Assembly: GCA_034336665.1 (NCBI GenBank)
Contig: CM067588.1
Coordinates: 5,644,655-5,708,654, forward strand
DNA: 64,000 nucleotides
Direction of reading: 5' to 3'
Origin: Luscinia megarhynchos
Taxonomy: Eukaryota; Chordata; Aves; Passeriformes; Turdidae
Notes under the pieces: generated by a model
Seen by the model: the letters and a program-made list of their open reading frames with translations, nothing else
Database searches by the model: none
Told to the model about the DNA's origin: nothing
Shown: positions 11,701 to 22,900 of the stretch, in pieces
How the letters are laid out: every line of letters begins with the position of its first letter
Position numbering within the stretch: the stretch's first letter is position 1
Translations under genes and position numbers: made by a program

Positions 11701-14331
11701 GTACCAAACTTTGTACCAGGGCATTTTTTCCTTTTTTCCTAGAGGCAAATCCCATTAACCCCACCCTGCTTCCAAAAAAAAAAAGGGTCAGACACTGCAA
11801 TAAAGAATGAAAAATCCCAACAACCTCGACATTCTGGAGGTGGCCCACTCCAAACTCCATTTGAGTGTGCATCAGCTGTGCAGTAAATGGTGCTTTGGCC
11901 AATGAGGGAGAAGGGATCACTGCCACTGGGCACATCCAGGCACCTGTAGGTCACTGAGCTCTGGTACACGTAGCTCTCACTCTCCTGATACTCCCCATTG
12001 GCTATTTTGGGAGGTGGCTCACAAGGAATCTCTGCAAAGAAAGCCCAAAAATTGGTCAGATTGGTTTTGATGTGTTAGCTGAGGTTCACCTCAAAGAGCA
12101 AGCCTTGATTTTCAAATCATTTCATTGAAAACCTGACACAGCTACTCAAAGTTCAACAATAGGTTATTTCAATATGAGATAATTACCACAAAAACATTTT
12201 TCAGTGGTCATTCCTCAGGCACAACCCAAGTAGTCAAGAAAAAAAAAATCATTATTGTTTTCCTCATTTTTTTTACACTGGAAACTTGGTGGCAGAGCTG
12301 TCTGAAAATGAAATATCCCCCTCTGAATGGAAAATGAAACACAGCAGTAATTAAAGTAATTTACTCACTTTCACAGTAAGGCAGAACTCCATTCCAGTCA
12401 ACACTTGTATCCTTGATAACACAGGAAATTTCTTCCTTACCCCGTAGCCTGTACCTAGACAGGTTAAAAGTTTGAAGAAGCAAAACTTAAATTTCTCATT
12501 TCTCCAACAAGCACCAAAAAATTGGTTCTTATAATTAATAATTTATAATTAATTCTGTTATCATTATGGGGACATAACACACCAAGGTTTTGTTGTAACA
12601 AGAACAGAATCTTGTTTATTTTGCTGACAGTCTCACTTTGAAAGCAAAACAGCAGAAAAGAGAGATCACTAAGGAACTGTGGAAGTCTCACCATTTTCAG
12701 AAATACCCTCTAATACTAAAGTCCTAAAATTACTAATACTCAAGGAAAAGGAGAAAAAAACTCCTTGCTGTTTTTGACTTAATTATTCAATAATGAAAGA
12801 TGATGAACATATATTTACTCCCTCTGCCACAGGAGCATTAAAAAGAAGTCACTAGAGGTAACACTCCAGTTCTGAAGAATCTCACTAAAAAGCTTAGGGT
12901 TGATGCAAAGTGTAATTAAACCAGGAAATCAAATTAAACTTAGCTGTAATTTCATTTGTTACAGGTAGAATTCAGATTTTAGGTCAGAACTGGAGTAGAA
13001 AACTTGAGTTTGGGTGAAATCTGATGTAAACATTAAAAAAAAAAGAAAAAGGATTCATTAATTTCAGCGAAACACTTACCCTTCTCTACAAGAAAATGTC
13101 AGCTTTGAACCAAATGAAAGATCTGATGGATCAAAATAACCATTTTCCAAGTCTCCTGGGTATGGACATCTTCTAGCTGGGGAAAGGGGAGGGGAAAAAA
13201 GAAAATAAAAAAATCTACATTTTTGTAGTTATATAAAAAGACAAAATCTTCGGCACTTACGGCTCTTACCCACACCAGCGTTCTCCAAGCTTTGTTTAAA
13301 ACAACATCCAAATTCCCACTTGCAAACCAATTAAACTGCTAAATCCCAGTGGGAAGAAGGGCTCAAAAAAAAAAAAAAATTACCTTTACAGAAGTCGCCT
13401 TTGGGTGACCACTGCAAGTCAGCACCACACGTCCAGGTCAGCTGCATCCCCGGCACCCTCGCGTATCCCGGCCGGCAGGTGAAGGAGATTCGGCTCCCGA
13501 CGGGGAAATTCTGCATTTCCCTGGAGCCGGGGCGTCGAGCTCTGCGTACTGCAGCCGCTCCGGCCTGGGGCACTCACCTGGCAGAGCAAGGGGAAGAGCA
13601 GAGAAACACACTGAGGTGCAACAGCACGGCAGACACAGTAATTCAATATACTTAAGAATTTTCCATTTTTAATTTAGGTTTTAACTGCGTCCAGCTCTAC
13701 ACGCGTACAGGGCACGTTAGTCAGTGTTTCCTCAAGTTAGTCATCCTACCCAGACAATGCGCTTCCGTCCCGATCCTAGTTTTGGTCTGTTTGCCTTTTT
13801 TTGTAGTTTACCTCACCGTACACACATTTCGTTTGCTGCATGAAAAACAAGCCGGCGCCCACTCAGAGCTCACTGTCCTTTCTTAAGGGAAAAGGCAAGC
13901 GGGGCTAAGGGACAGAAAGCCGAGTGTGAAAGCAGCTCCAGGGCCGGGCTGGGCAGGGGTTACAGCAGCCTGGTCAGCGCGGGCCCTGAGGTCCCTGCCA
14001 AGCCCAGCAGTGCCAGGGCTCCGTGATTCGAGCCCGCCGCACCGCCCTGGAGCCATTTCCTTCCTGCCTCCCCCTCATCGCCCCGGCAGGCCCCGGGCAC
14101 CCTCAGCGCGGCGGGGAGCAGGGCAGCGGCACCGGCACCATCCCGACCCCGACCCCGATCGCTCCTCCCGGCCGCGGCCCCGAGCGCCCCTTCCCCACCA
14201 GCACCGCCCGCAGGGAGAACAAGCGGCCGCTGCTCACCCTGAGCCCGGGCTCCGCCGAGCTGCCACAGCAGCAGCACCGACACCGACAGCAGCACCCGCA
14301 GCAGCGGCGGCGGCACCGGGAGCTGCCCCAT
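5689..14331 (-). CDS. CD46: CD46-like membrane complement regulator, six CCPs
   Basis: Type I membrane protein predicted to bind C3b/C4b and act as a cofactor for their cleavage at the cell surface. Exons, in transcript order: 14331-14238, 13577-13384, 13176-13080, 12454-12369, 12031-11825, 11283-11101, 10611-10432, 10328-10137, 9866-9840, 9117-9051, 5740-5689. Layout: signal peptide, CCP1, CCP2 (two exons), CCP3-6, transmembrane segment, short tail; about 459 residues. CCP3 carries DPFSLIGQSTIYC and CCP4 carries VENGRKISGFG, both close to mammalian CD46 CCP3 and CCP4. The gene is last in a C4BPA-CD55-CR2/CR1-CD46 order. CCP5 and CCP6 are additional to the four CCPs of human CD46. The sum of exon lengths is one base short of a multiple of three; the fault lies in the CCP1 exon. 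It probably corresponds to the avian gene described as CREM, but I cannot confirm this. Confidence 0.82.
7305..7400. repeat. AT-rich TATATA simple repeat
   Basis: A run of TATATA and ATATTTATATAAAT inside the last intron of the CD46-like gene. Confidence 0.8.
9051..9866 (-). CDS. CD46: CD46-like transmembrane exons
   Basis: Exon 9866-9840 (GYIIAIIC) and exon 9117-9051 (LIVVIVMLLAAFWIYKKFF) join in phase 1 to form one membrane helix of about 23 residues, followed by a KK stop-transfer. There is almost no stalk between CCP6 and the helix. Confidence 0.85.
9138..9163. repeat. Poly(A) tract
   Basis: About 25 consecutive A on the + strand. In the minus-strand transcript it is poly(U) just 5' of the second transmembrane exon (acceptor at 9117) and so may serve as its polypyrimidine tract. 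Confidence 0.8.
9424..9500. repeat. Short tandem repeat, three 26-27 bp units
   Basis: ATTACTTTTTACAAGTTATA with small changes is repeated three times, in an intron of the CD46-like gene. Confidence 0.8.
10137..10328 (-). CDS. CD46: CD46-like CCP6, lacking Cys1 and Cys3
   Basis: Reads ESEGSGSTPVINHGRV then GDFITIECYSGY, AQIQYIGNNQWQP and VPTCQL. By alignment to CCP5, the Cys1 position holds Gly and the Cys3 position holds Tyr, while Cys2 and Cys4 remain. The codon formed across the upstream splice junction is TGT, a Cys eight residues before the normal Cys1 position. The exon otherwise keeps the sushi pattern (GY, W). Confidence 0.75.
10432..12031 (-). CDS. CD46: CD46-like CCP3, CCP4 and CCP5 exons
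   Basis: CCP3 12031-11825 begins EIPCEPPPKIANG and has the long loop typical of CD46 CCP3; its donor GTTGTT is weak. CCP4 11283-11101 begins VVKCEDPIVENG and ends PTCEK. CCP5 10611-10432 begins NICPAPKIPHG and ends LQSCT. All three are phase 1-1 exons, so each could be skipped without frameshift. Confidence 0.82.
12369..13176 (-). CDS. CD46: CD46-like CCP2, split over two exons
   Basis: Exons 13176-13080 (RRCPYPGDLENGYF to FSCREG) and 12454-12369 (YRLRGKEEISCVI to LPYCE) join in phase 2 inside the domain, after the second cysteine. A split CCP2 after an FAEL-type CCP1 is the usual RCA arrangement and recurs in the other genes of this window except the C4BPA-like one. Confidence 0.85.
13384..13577 (-). 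CDS. CD46: CD46-like CCP1 exon with a one-base frameshift
   Basis: The exon follows CTCTGCCAG and in phase 1 reads GECPRPERLQYAELDAP, a normal CCP1 start of the FAEL type. The remainder (EMQNFPVGSRISFTCRPGY to the last cysteine at KGDFCK) is in a different frame. The length is 194 instead of 195. One missing base, most simply a C in the CCCC run near 13527, restores a normal domain. This could be a sequence error or a real inactivating change; the other exons show no decay apart from the missing Cys pair of CCP6. Confidence 0.7.
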
Positions 14332-14650
14332 CCCCGCAGCGGGGCCGCGGCTGCGGCCGCTCCGCTCGCTGCCGGCGGCACAGCAGACGCAGCGCGGGCC
14401 CGGCTGCGCATGCGCCGCCCGCCCCGCCCTCAGCGCGGCGCCGCCATGTCCGGGCCCGCCCTCAGCAGCGCGGGGACTCTCTGGGGAGACTTTGGGACAA
14501 TTTTGGGAGACTTTGGGACACTCAGTGACACTCTGCGGACAGCTCGGGCGCTTGGCCGCCCCGGCAGTGCCGCTGTCCCACGGCCGCCGGTGTCACGCGC
14601 GGCGCTGCGGGGTTAGCTCGGTTTTCCCCGGCACGGCCGCTGTGTTGTGG
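13950..14650. promoter_or_regulatory. CD46: CpG-rich promoter region of the CD46-like gene
   Basis: Dense CG dinucleotides surround the signal-peptide exon and its 5' flank, in contrast with the AT-rich sequence on both sides. This is inferred to be the promoter. No TATA box was identified. Confidence 0.55.
14238..14331 (-). CDS. CD46: CD46-like exon 1: signal peptide
   Basis: Starts MGQLPVPPPLLRVLLSVSVL and continues with a leucine-rich core to GGARAQ, a good cleavage region. It ends in phase 1 at G|GTGAGC. The ATG lies in a CpG-rich region and is the first one that gives a signal peptide in phase with the CCP exons. Confidence 0.8.
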
Positions 14651-15240
14651 TGATTTCCACACTAATGACGCAATCCCCGCTCATTCAGCGCATGCTCAGG
14701 GAATCTGACCCGAAAATGTTGTTTTTAACAGAATAATAATCGGTGTTCGGCTGAGGAATACACGGGCAGTGGGTGTTCTGCCAAATGCATGCACCTTGAT
14801 TTACTTCATCCTTAAAGCAAGTTCATTCGGAGATGCCCTTGGCTAAGAGGATGCTCCTGCCTGCTCCACTCATCCTTTTTGATGGGTTAGGATTGAATTT
14901 ATACAAAGATCTTCCACCAAAGAACACCCTGATATAGAGTAATCCTGAAATACTCCAAATTTTGCAACAGCCTCAGTGCATTGCAGCGCTGAGGAGATGG
15001 ATCCCTTTCCTGGGCAGCTCAAGGAAAGAGGAAAAAATCAAAGTTTATTTAGTTGTGCAGGTGCTGCACTTTGAACACCGGCAGTGATTAATTAAAAATA
15101 ACAGCCAGCTCAGGATGGACCCCCCTGTGCAGGAAGTTAAATCCCATGCGTGGTGGAGCAGCATTAAAATAGAACAGCCAAAAAATAATTAAAAAAAAAA
15201 AAAGAAAATACTTAGAGTCTAGGTAGACCTAAAAGAAGAC
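14650..15240. other. Intergenic gap between the CR1/CR2-like and CD46-like genes
   Basis: AT-rich sequence without a recognisable exon on either strand. The whole space from the poly(A) signal at 15262 to the ATG at 14331 is only about 0.9 kb, so the upstream gene ends just before the next promoter. Confidence 0.55.
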
Positions 15241-15261
15241 ACTGAATTGTCATCATCAGCT

Positions 15262-15267
15262 TTTATT
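15262..15267 (-). promoter_or_regulatory. Poly(A) signal of the CR1/CR2-like gene
   Basis: AATAAA on the minus strand, followed by AGCTGATGATGACAATTC. It lies 1.1 kb after the stop codon at 16402 and is the first AATAAA seen there. Confidence 0.5.
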
Positions 15268-16401
15268 AGGTTAAGCATTGGTAGAGGAGCACTGCACATA
15301 AGCGTTGCTGGAAGGAAATAAAGATGTAAATTTGGCTGTAATTAAGACATTAATTAACACATGATTACTCCCACCCTCGTGCAGGTAGGTTTTGGTGGAC
15401 AGTGAGAAAGGGAATGGGGGTCATGGCCAGTGCATTATTCATTGTTTTTCCCTGCCAAAGCTTGGGGTTATCCACTTGGTTATCCAATTTTTTGGGGGGG
15501 ATAAAGGAAATATTCTTCATCAGGAGCAGCACAGAGAATTCCCTCCAAGGCAACACGCACACTGTGTGCAGTCTGAGATCCTTAGAGCAGAAGAGCATTC
15601 AAGATTTACAGTAAAATGTCCTTTTTTGGCCACAGAATTCCAGTGTCCAGACGAGCAGCCCTTCCTCGCTGCGGGTGCCTGGTCTGCAGCAGCACGGATG
15701 CCCAGCCTAGGAAGGAGATGATGTCCTGCTGTTGAAATTAGAGCTTTCCTGCTTTTGTACTGATGTGTAGAGATTCCATCACCACCCTGAGAGGGCGGAG
15801 GGAGTTTCTGGGAAAAGCTTTGTTTCAGATAAATCACCCAAAACCACCCAAAACTGATAGTTCATATGTCCCACTTTGTAGGGAAGTGCTGCTGACAGTG
15901 AAAATTCACTGTTGACTGCAGTAGATCCAGCATAGAAAGGAGATCCACTTGTAAATAAAAATACAATTATAGCAAGTGTGAAAGCAATAAAATAACCCCA
16001 GAAACCAAGTTCAGTGTCCTTTTCTGACTCTGCTGTGGGTGAGGCAGTTTTTTTCATGATCTGTACAAATTAAAAGCAGCTTTAAGTCAGAAGCAAAGAC
16101 TGGTCTGGAAGCCTGAGCTGTGCACAGTGACCATCCAGATTGTGGGAAAGGAAAGGGTTGAGTGTTGTATCAGAAAGAAAAATGGGATGTTTTAAAACCC
16201 CAATATATTTAAAACATCTTCTATTCACCAAAAGAAAATATTCTATCAGAAGATGAATAGAAAGAGGTTTCTACTTTAATGATTGTGTTAAGGAAAATAG
16301 TCATTCAAGGAGACAATGCAGCCAGCAATATAAACAAATGACAATATAGTTATTGCAGCTCTAACTGATATTTTGTGCTGAGGAATATAAAGCCATACCT
16401 C

Positions 16402-16964
16402 CTATGGCAGACACGAGCCTTTGTGTTCAGTTGCTGGGGTCAGGGGGGTTCTGTAATTATAGTTTTCATATGTATGATAATAGCTATATGAAAAAGAAGA
16501 AAACAATGAATTGCCTTGTAAAGGAACACTTAGTTTGGTTTCTTTTAAGAAAGACAGGCTTGATATAAAATGACATAACCACACCATGGATTCCAGGTTG
16601 TATCATTTGCAAGTTGAAGGTACAAAATTACAAGACACTGGGGCAAATTCTTCAAGTGTATTGAGTGTATAAAGCTTGGGACTTGGCACCAAGGGGCAGG
16701 AACAAAAGCCAGAGCTGCCTTACCCTTCCTTCTGCTTGGAAATTATTTTCCAGACAATGCCAGCACCCAGGAGCAGCAGAACTGCAGCTGCTGCCACTCC
16801 TGAGGGAGAAGAACACGGGTTATTCTCACTGGGTGTTGTAAAGAACACCGAATGCACAACAGGGTGTATCTGCCAAGGGAGGCTGTGCCACCGAGGCCCC
16901 TGAGCTGGGGACAGAAATGTCTGTAAGTGCTTACCTAGGCCGACTGACCCGGACCTGGGGGATG
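16402..16964 (-). CDS. CR1/CR2: CR1/CR2-like stalk, transmembrane and tail exons
   Basis: Stalk 16964-16935 (TSPRSGSVGL). Transmembrane 16799-16724 (GVAAAAAVLLLLGAGIVWK, then IISKQKE). Tail 16483-16402 (YYHTYENYNYRTPLTP then ATEHKGSCLP and TAG). Phases 1, 1 and 2 match at each junction. Five tyrosines lie in the first ten tail residues, including a YENY pair, and could be kinase or sorting sites. The YY start recalls the mammalian CR2 tail. Confidence 0.82.
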
Positions 16965-19900
16965 CTGCAGGGAAGGGAAAAGAGGAAAATCAGCAAACTG
17001 TTCTACCAAAATACAGCGTTTCTCAACTCTCCTTAATCAATACCAGTAAACCTTTTAGAATCACAGGATGGTTTGGGTTGAAGGGATGTTAAAGTTCATC
17101 CAGTTTCACACCCCTGCCATGGACAGGACACCTTCCCCTACCCAGGGCTGCTCCAAGCCCTGTCCAGCCTGGCCTTGGGCACTTCAGGGACCCAGGGGCA
17201 GCCACAGCTTCCCCACGCCAGTGTCTCCCTGCTGAGACCTACAACACCAGATTTCCCAGAACCACACCCTTGTATACTTCCTTTTCGTAACAGTCCAAGC
17301 AGATATTTGCATGTTCGAAATGCATTTGCATGCTTCTGTTTGTTCTTTGCTTTGTTTACATTCCACTCACTCAGTTTACAGGCTGGCACGGGAGGATCCC
17401 AGCTGAAATCCTCTTGGCACTGGGTGTGACTGATGCCTTCCAGCATGTAACCATCGTCACATTCAAGAGTGATGTTAGTGCCAGAGCGATAAGTATTTCC
17501 TTTAATGGCCTTTTTAACACCTTGGACATCCGGGAATTCACATCGAATCTCTGAAATTGGAAGGAGTAAAAAGCGGAAACACAAAATCTGACAAACACAG
17601 CTGTGGGTTATTTAGGACATTGCTCTTGAATTCCTTCCGAGCATAGCCAGGAATTAATTCTCATTAATAGGATAATTCCTTTCTTTGTGCTGCAGAACTG
17701 GGGCAGTGCCTCGGTCGCACGGGGGATTCCGAGGAATCGCAGCCTCACCTTTGCACTGCGGGAATGACTGGCTCCAGTCGCATGTGGGATTCCGAGGAAT
17801 CGCGACTCACCTTTGCACTGCGGGAATGACTGGCTCCAATCGCACGGGGGATTCCGAGGAATCGCGACTCACCTTTGCACTGCTGGAATGACTGGCTCCA
17901 ATCGGCACAGGGGGATTCCGAGGAATCGCGACTCACCTTTGCACTGCGGGAATGACTGGCTCCAGTCGCACAGGGGATTCCGAGGAATCGCGACTCACCT
18001 TTGCACTGCGGGAGGGGCTGGCTCCAGTGGCACAGGGGATTCCGAGGAATCGCGACTCACCTTTGCACTGCGGGAGGGCTGGCTCCAGTGGCACAGGGGA
18101 TTCCGAGGAATCGCGACTCACCTTTGCACTGCGGGAATGACTGGCTCCAGTCGCACAGGGGATTCCGAGGAATCGCGACTCACCTTTGCACTGCTGGAAT
18201 GACTGGCTCCAGTCGCATGGGGGATTCCGAGGAATCGCGACTCACCTTTGCACTGCGGGAGCGGCTGGCTCCAATCGCACGGGGGATTCTGATGAATCGC
18301 GACTCACCTTTGCACTGCGGGAATGACTGGCTCCAATCGCATGCGGGGATTCCGAGGAATCGCGACTCACCTTTGCACTGCTGGAATGACTGGCTCCAGT
18401 CGCACAGGGGATTCTGAGGAATCGCGACTCACCTTTGCACTGCTGGAATGACTGGCTCCAATCGCACAGGGGATTCTGAGGAATCGCGACTCACCTTTGC
18501 ACTGCTGGAATGGACTGGCTCCAATCGCACAGGGGATTCCGAGGAATCGCGACTCACCTTTGCACTGCTGGAATGACTGGCTCCAATCGCACAGGGGATT
18601 CCAAGGAATCGCGACTCACCTTTGCACTGCGGGAATGACTGGCTCCAGTCGCATGTGGGGATTCCGAGGAATCGCGACTCACCTTTGCACTGCTGGAATG
18701 GCTGGCTCCAGTCGCATGTGGGGGATTCCGAGGAATCGCGACTCACCTTTGCACTGCGGGAGCGGCTGGCTCCAGGATCCTGACCCCGTGCAGTTGATGA
18801 CAGCGCTCCCGAGCAGTGAATAGCCAGGATTGCAGCTGTAGGAGACCGCGGCTCCGGAGGGAAAGGGGGCTGAGGTGTTGCCTCTCACCTTCCCATTGGG
18901 GATGTTTGGAGGCTGCAGGCACTTCACAGCTGGACAGGCAGGGAGAGAAACAACAGGATGCTGAAGGGTGGCCAGGGGTGACTGAGGCGCTGTCCCCCTG
19001 CAGCCTCGACCATTCCCTTGGAATTTCTTCCCCTGAACTGAACAACCCAGACCCCTGTAACTCCAGCAGGCTTCGGAAAGGCTAAAAACATGAGCTTGTT
19101 CTTATCACACATTCTGTACTCAGATTTAGGCCTTCTACAAACCTTCCCCTAAGGCAAGACTTGTTAAATGTCCTTTGTTGTTCGCTGACTGCAGCCAGAA
19201 CACACCTTGGCAGACGGGAGGGGGATGGCTCCAGGCTCCCGATGCTGTGCAATAAATGGATGCTGTCCCCAGGAGAGAGAAGCCAGGCTCACAGATGTAG
19301 TTCACAGATGTTCCCGGAGTGAAAACTGCTTTTGCTGGGCCACTGAAAGACCCGTGGGTGATATTTGCAGGCTTGGAGCAGTGCAGCACTGAAAACAGAG
19401 ACATGCAGATCAAAACAGAGCTCAGAGAGGCAAGAGGGAAAACTTCTGAGCAGCTGGGGAAGGCTGAACACTCCCCACAGCGCTGAGTCCAACAGCCCTG
19501 CCCAACCCTCTGCAAAATTCCCTCAAAAAGCAGGACAGGTTGGGAGGAGGGGTTAGTGATTAGTAAATTAAATCTTGCCTCTTCAGGTAAGAGACCTACC
19601 TGGCTTTGTTGTGGTATCAGGGTGGTGAAAACGTTCTGCCACTCCATCTAAATGCAGCATTAAGAGTTTAAAAACATGGCTGAGCAAATAAAATGTACAT
19701 TTCCCATCATCCTGGTGTTACATTTCCAAGAAAAAATTCACTGCTCCCTGACAGTCACTATCCTGCAGCTACCAAATCCCTCACTTCCAGGGAATGAAGA
19801 GAATGTGGATTATGGATTGCAACAAGCAGTGTGAGAAAGTGCAAACCATGCCAATACTTACAGCTTTACCCTGGCTCATCTCCTGCGTGTGAAGAGAGGC

Positions 19901-22900
19901 ATAAGTGAAAGGAAAAAATTCTGCGTTCTCCTTAAAGTAATTGGAGCAAACAGGAAAAATAAAACCAGCTTTGAGTCTGGTGAGCTGGCAGGAGAAATCA
20001 GGAGGAATGTGCAATCCCAGCCAGGCCAGGGGCTGCTCCTTACCCCGCTGACAGACAGGTGGGGGTGGGTGCCACCTCCTGTCCCCTCGGCACTGGGAGG
20101 CGGGGTGGCCTCGCAGGGTGAAGCCTCTGCGGCACTGGAAGGTGACAGAGTCCCTGTAGGTGTAGCGGGGCTTGGGGACAGCCACCCTCCCGTTCTGGAT
20201 CTGTGGGACTGGGCACGCCACCCCTGAAAGAGAAATTCCTGTTTATTCCATCTGTGTGCTGCAGTGAACACATCCTAAAGTCCACGCTCAGTGTCTCAGA
20301 GGAGTTTCACAGGTAGGACTTCGAGACTCAGACAATAATTCCAAAAACTCAGGGGTTTTAGGTACCTTAAGGTATTAAATATACCAGTTTTAAATATATA
20401 AATTATCAAATTATATAAATTATAAATTTTAAATAATATCAATATAAATTTTAAATATACCTGTTTTAAATATACACAGTTTTGTGCCCATAAACAGAAG
20501 AGTGTGAATATATTCTAATAAATACATGAAATGTATTTAAAATCTGTCAGTGCTGTCATTCTGATTGGATGCTTTACTATCCCAACTCATGCCTTCCAAA
20601 GCAATTCCACCTGAAGAAAAGACTAATTGCAATGATCAACCCCTGCAAAACATGCTTGTGCTTTGGGTAACAGTACAGGATTTGGAAAATTCCATTTCAA
20701 TCGTACTCAAAATACCACTCTTCTACTGCAAAACACGTTTTTTACTTGGTTTCTCATTTATGGTTGTGAAACAAAAGTGACAAGTGCCTGCAGGCATCTC
20801 ACAGCTCTTCAGTCTGCATTGCTGTGACAGAGCAAAGATTTACATCTGGAAGATTTTTAGAAGAAACCAAACATGCAAGTGTAAAAAACCCTATCCCCGA
20901 GGAATATTATGCTTTAATACTCTTATTCCTTTCATTCTATATATTTAAAAGAAATGCTTTTTAATTTTAAGGATTTAATATGGCAGTTCTGGCCCTGATC
21001 TAGTGGTGACCTACTTACTCTGACAGATGGGAGGCAGACCAGTCCAGGCAACATCTCGTCCCAAAATCTCACATCTCCTGTGGGACTGGCCAACCAGTCT
21101 GTACCTGGGGGTACAGAGGATTATCAGCTCATACCAAGTCCTTCAGCCTGGATTTTGCCCTCCCCAGAGGTTTCCTTCTGCAGCTTCCTGATTCCAGCTG
21201 ATCACCGAGGTCTCTCTGCTGGTTTGACACGTGGGAATGAAGGACACCAAGTTCCTTCTTCCCAGATCCAAGAGGAGAAACACTGACCCCAAAAACTCTG
21301 GTTAGATTGGTCAGGTGCTAAATCAGGACCCAACTGATTTCCAGAGGGCTGGAGCCTCCTTGCATCACAGGCTTGCTCCCACTCTCAGCTCCTGCTCGAG
21401 GCCATCTGAGAAGGAAAACTGAAACTGGTTTGCAAATTAATCTATTGAGCACAGGAGGAAAAATGAAACAATTCTCCCTTTCCAGGGCAGGCAGCCATGG
21501 TGAAATTGGAACCAAAATTCCAATTCAGGTCTGCTGTGGGAGAACAGCTGTGCAGAGGAGTGGGCTCTGATCCTTTACCCAAGACCAAACTCAGACCCAG
21601 GAGTCAGCAAAGGCAGCGTGGGACTCACCCTTCATCACAGGTATAGTTCACGGTCGACCCAAAAAGGAGATCTGTGAGAACAACTCTGCCATTCCTGGGG
21701 GGGTCTGGCTGTTTACATTGCTTCCCTGGGAAAGAACAAGGCTGAGTTTAAACTCCTCTCTTGATGCTGTATAACTCTGAGAAGGTATCTGAAGGCTCTG
21801 TCCAAGTTCTGACACCAATAAAGATGAAATTTCCAAAAGACCCAAATCAGCCCTGACCATGTGACTAGTAAAGCCATGTAAGAATCTTTCCTTCAAAAAT
21901 TGCTCTGAGAAACCCACAAAACAGACAATTTCTGACAACCAACACCAAAGGGATGGAGCTATTCACTTTTACAGAACTCTAGGGCTTCAGACCACGTGTG
22001 GTTTTGGAGGCAAGTCAGAGTTTGGGGCATTCCAGGACGTCTCGAGTGTCCGGGCCGGCAGCTGTAGCGCACGGTGTCCCCAACTGCAAATTCCTGCTGG
22101 TTTTTGTATTCCCTGGTGAGCTCAGCAAAGCTGAGGTCTGGAGGTGCACCACAGCCACCTGTCAGGGGAAAAAAAACAGGGAGAAATGGAGATGTCAACA
22201 CAAAAGTTGTTTTAAAATGTATTTTGAGTATGTACAGCTTAAAATCGTTGTGTAAAATGGGTAAAAAGAAGGGGAGGGTAGAGGATTCAGGATTTTGGGA
22301 AGGGTGAGGATGAGTCCTACAGGCTCCATAACTCCAAGCCCAGAACTGTGTACCTGCACACTGAGGGATGGGGAGGCTCCAGTTGCCAGAGTCGGTGCAG
22401 TAGATGGATGCCTGTCCCTGGAGGCTGTAGCCAGGGTCACAGCTGTAGTTCACAACCATCCCAGTGGGAAAAACCTCCAAGTCCTGGCTGTCGTGGTTTC
22501 CTTTGTCAATATTTGGAGGTGAAGGGCATTGCAGCACTAAAGAGAGAGGACAAAACAAAACTGAGCAAAGGGCAGGGCCCTGGCACAGGGACAGGCTGGG
22601 GAGGTTGGGGTTGTTCAGCCTGAAGAAAAGGCTCCAGGGAGATTTTAGAGCCTCTTCTGGTGCCTAAAGGGGCTCCAAGAGAACTGGAGAGGGACTTGGG
22701 ACGAGGGATGGAGTGATAGGAATCCCAGTGCCAGAGGGTGGGGATGGATGGGATATTGGGGAAGAATTTCTCCCTGGGAGGATGGGAATGCCATGGATCC
22801 CTGGAAGTGTCCAAGGCCAGGCTGGACAGCACTTGGAGCAGCCTGGGAAGGTGTCCCTGCTCATGGCAGGGGTTGAGATGAGCTGGTTTTAAGCTTCTCT

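Noticed and set aside
13960..14616. Plus-strand open frames of about 200 codons over the CD46-like promoter
   Set aside because: Shadow of the GC-rich signal-peptide exon and CpG island; low-complexity Pro/Arg/Ala composition.
15779..16057. Minus-strand frame beginning MKKTASPTAESEK with a hydrophobic segment (FTLAIIVFLF) after a fair acceptor
   Set aside because: It lies after the stop codon of the CR1/CR2-like gene; joining it to the transmembrane or tail exon in available phases gives an immediate stop. Probably 3'UTR.
17715..18746. Regular repeats with similar spacing, CRISPR-like at first sight
   Set aside because: Units are contiguous near-identical copies without unique spacers, lie in a vertebrate intron, and clearly derive from the neighbouring exon edge.
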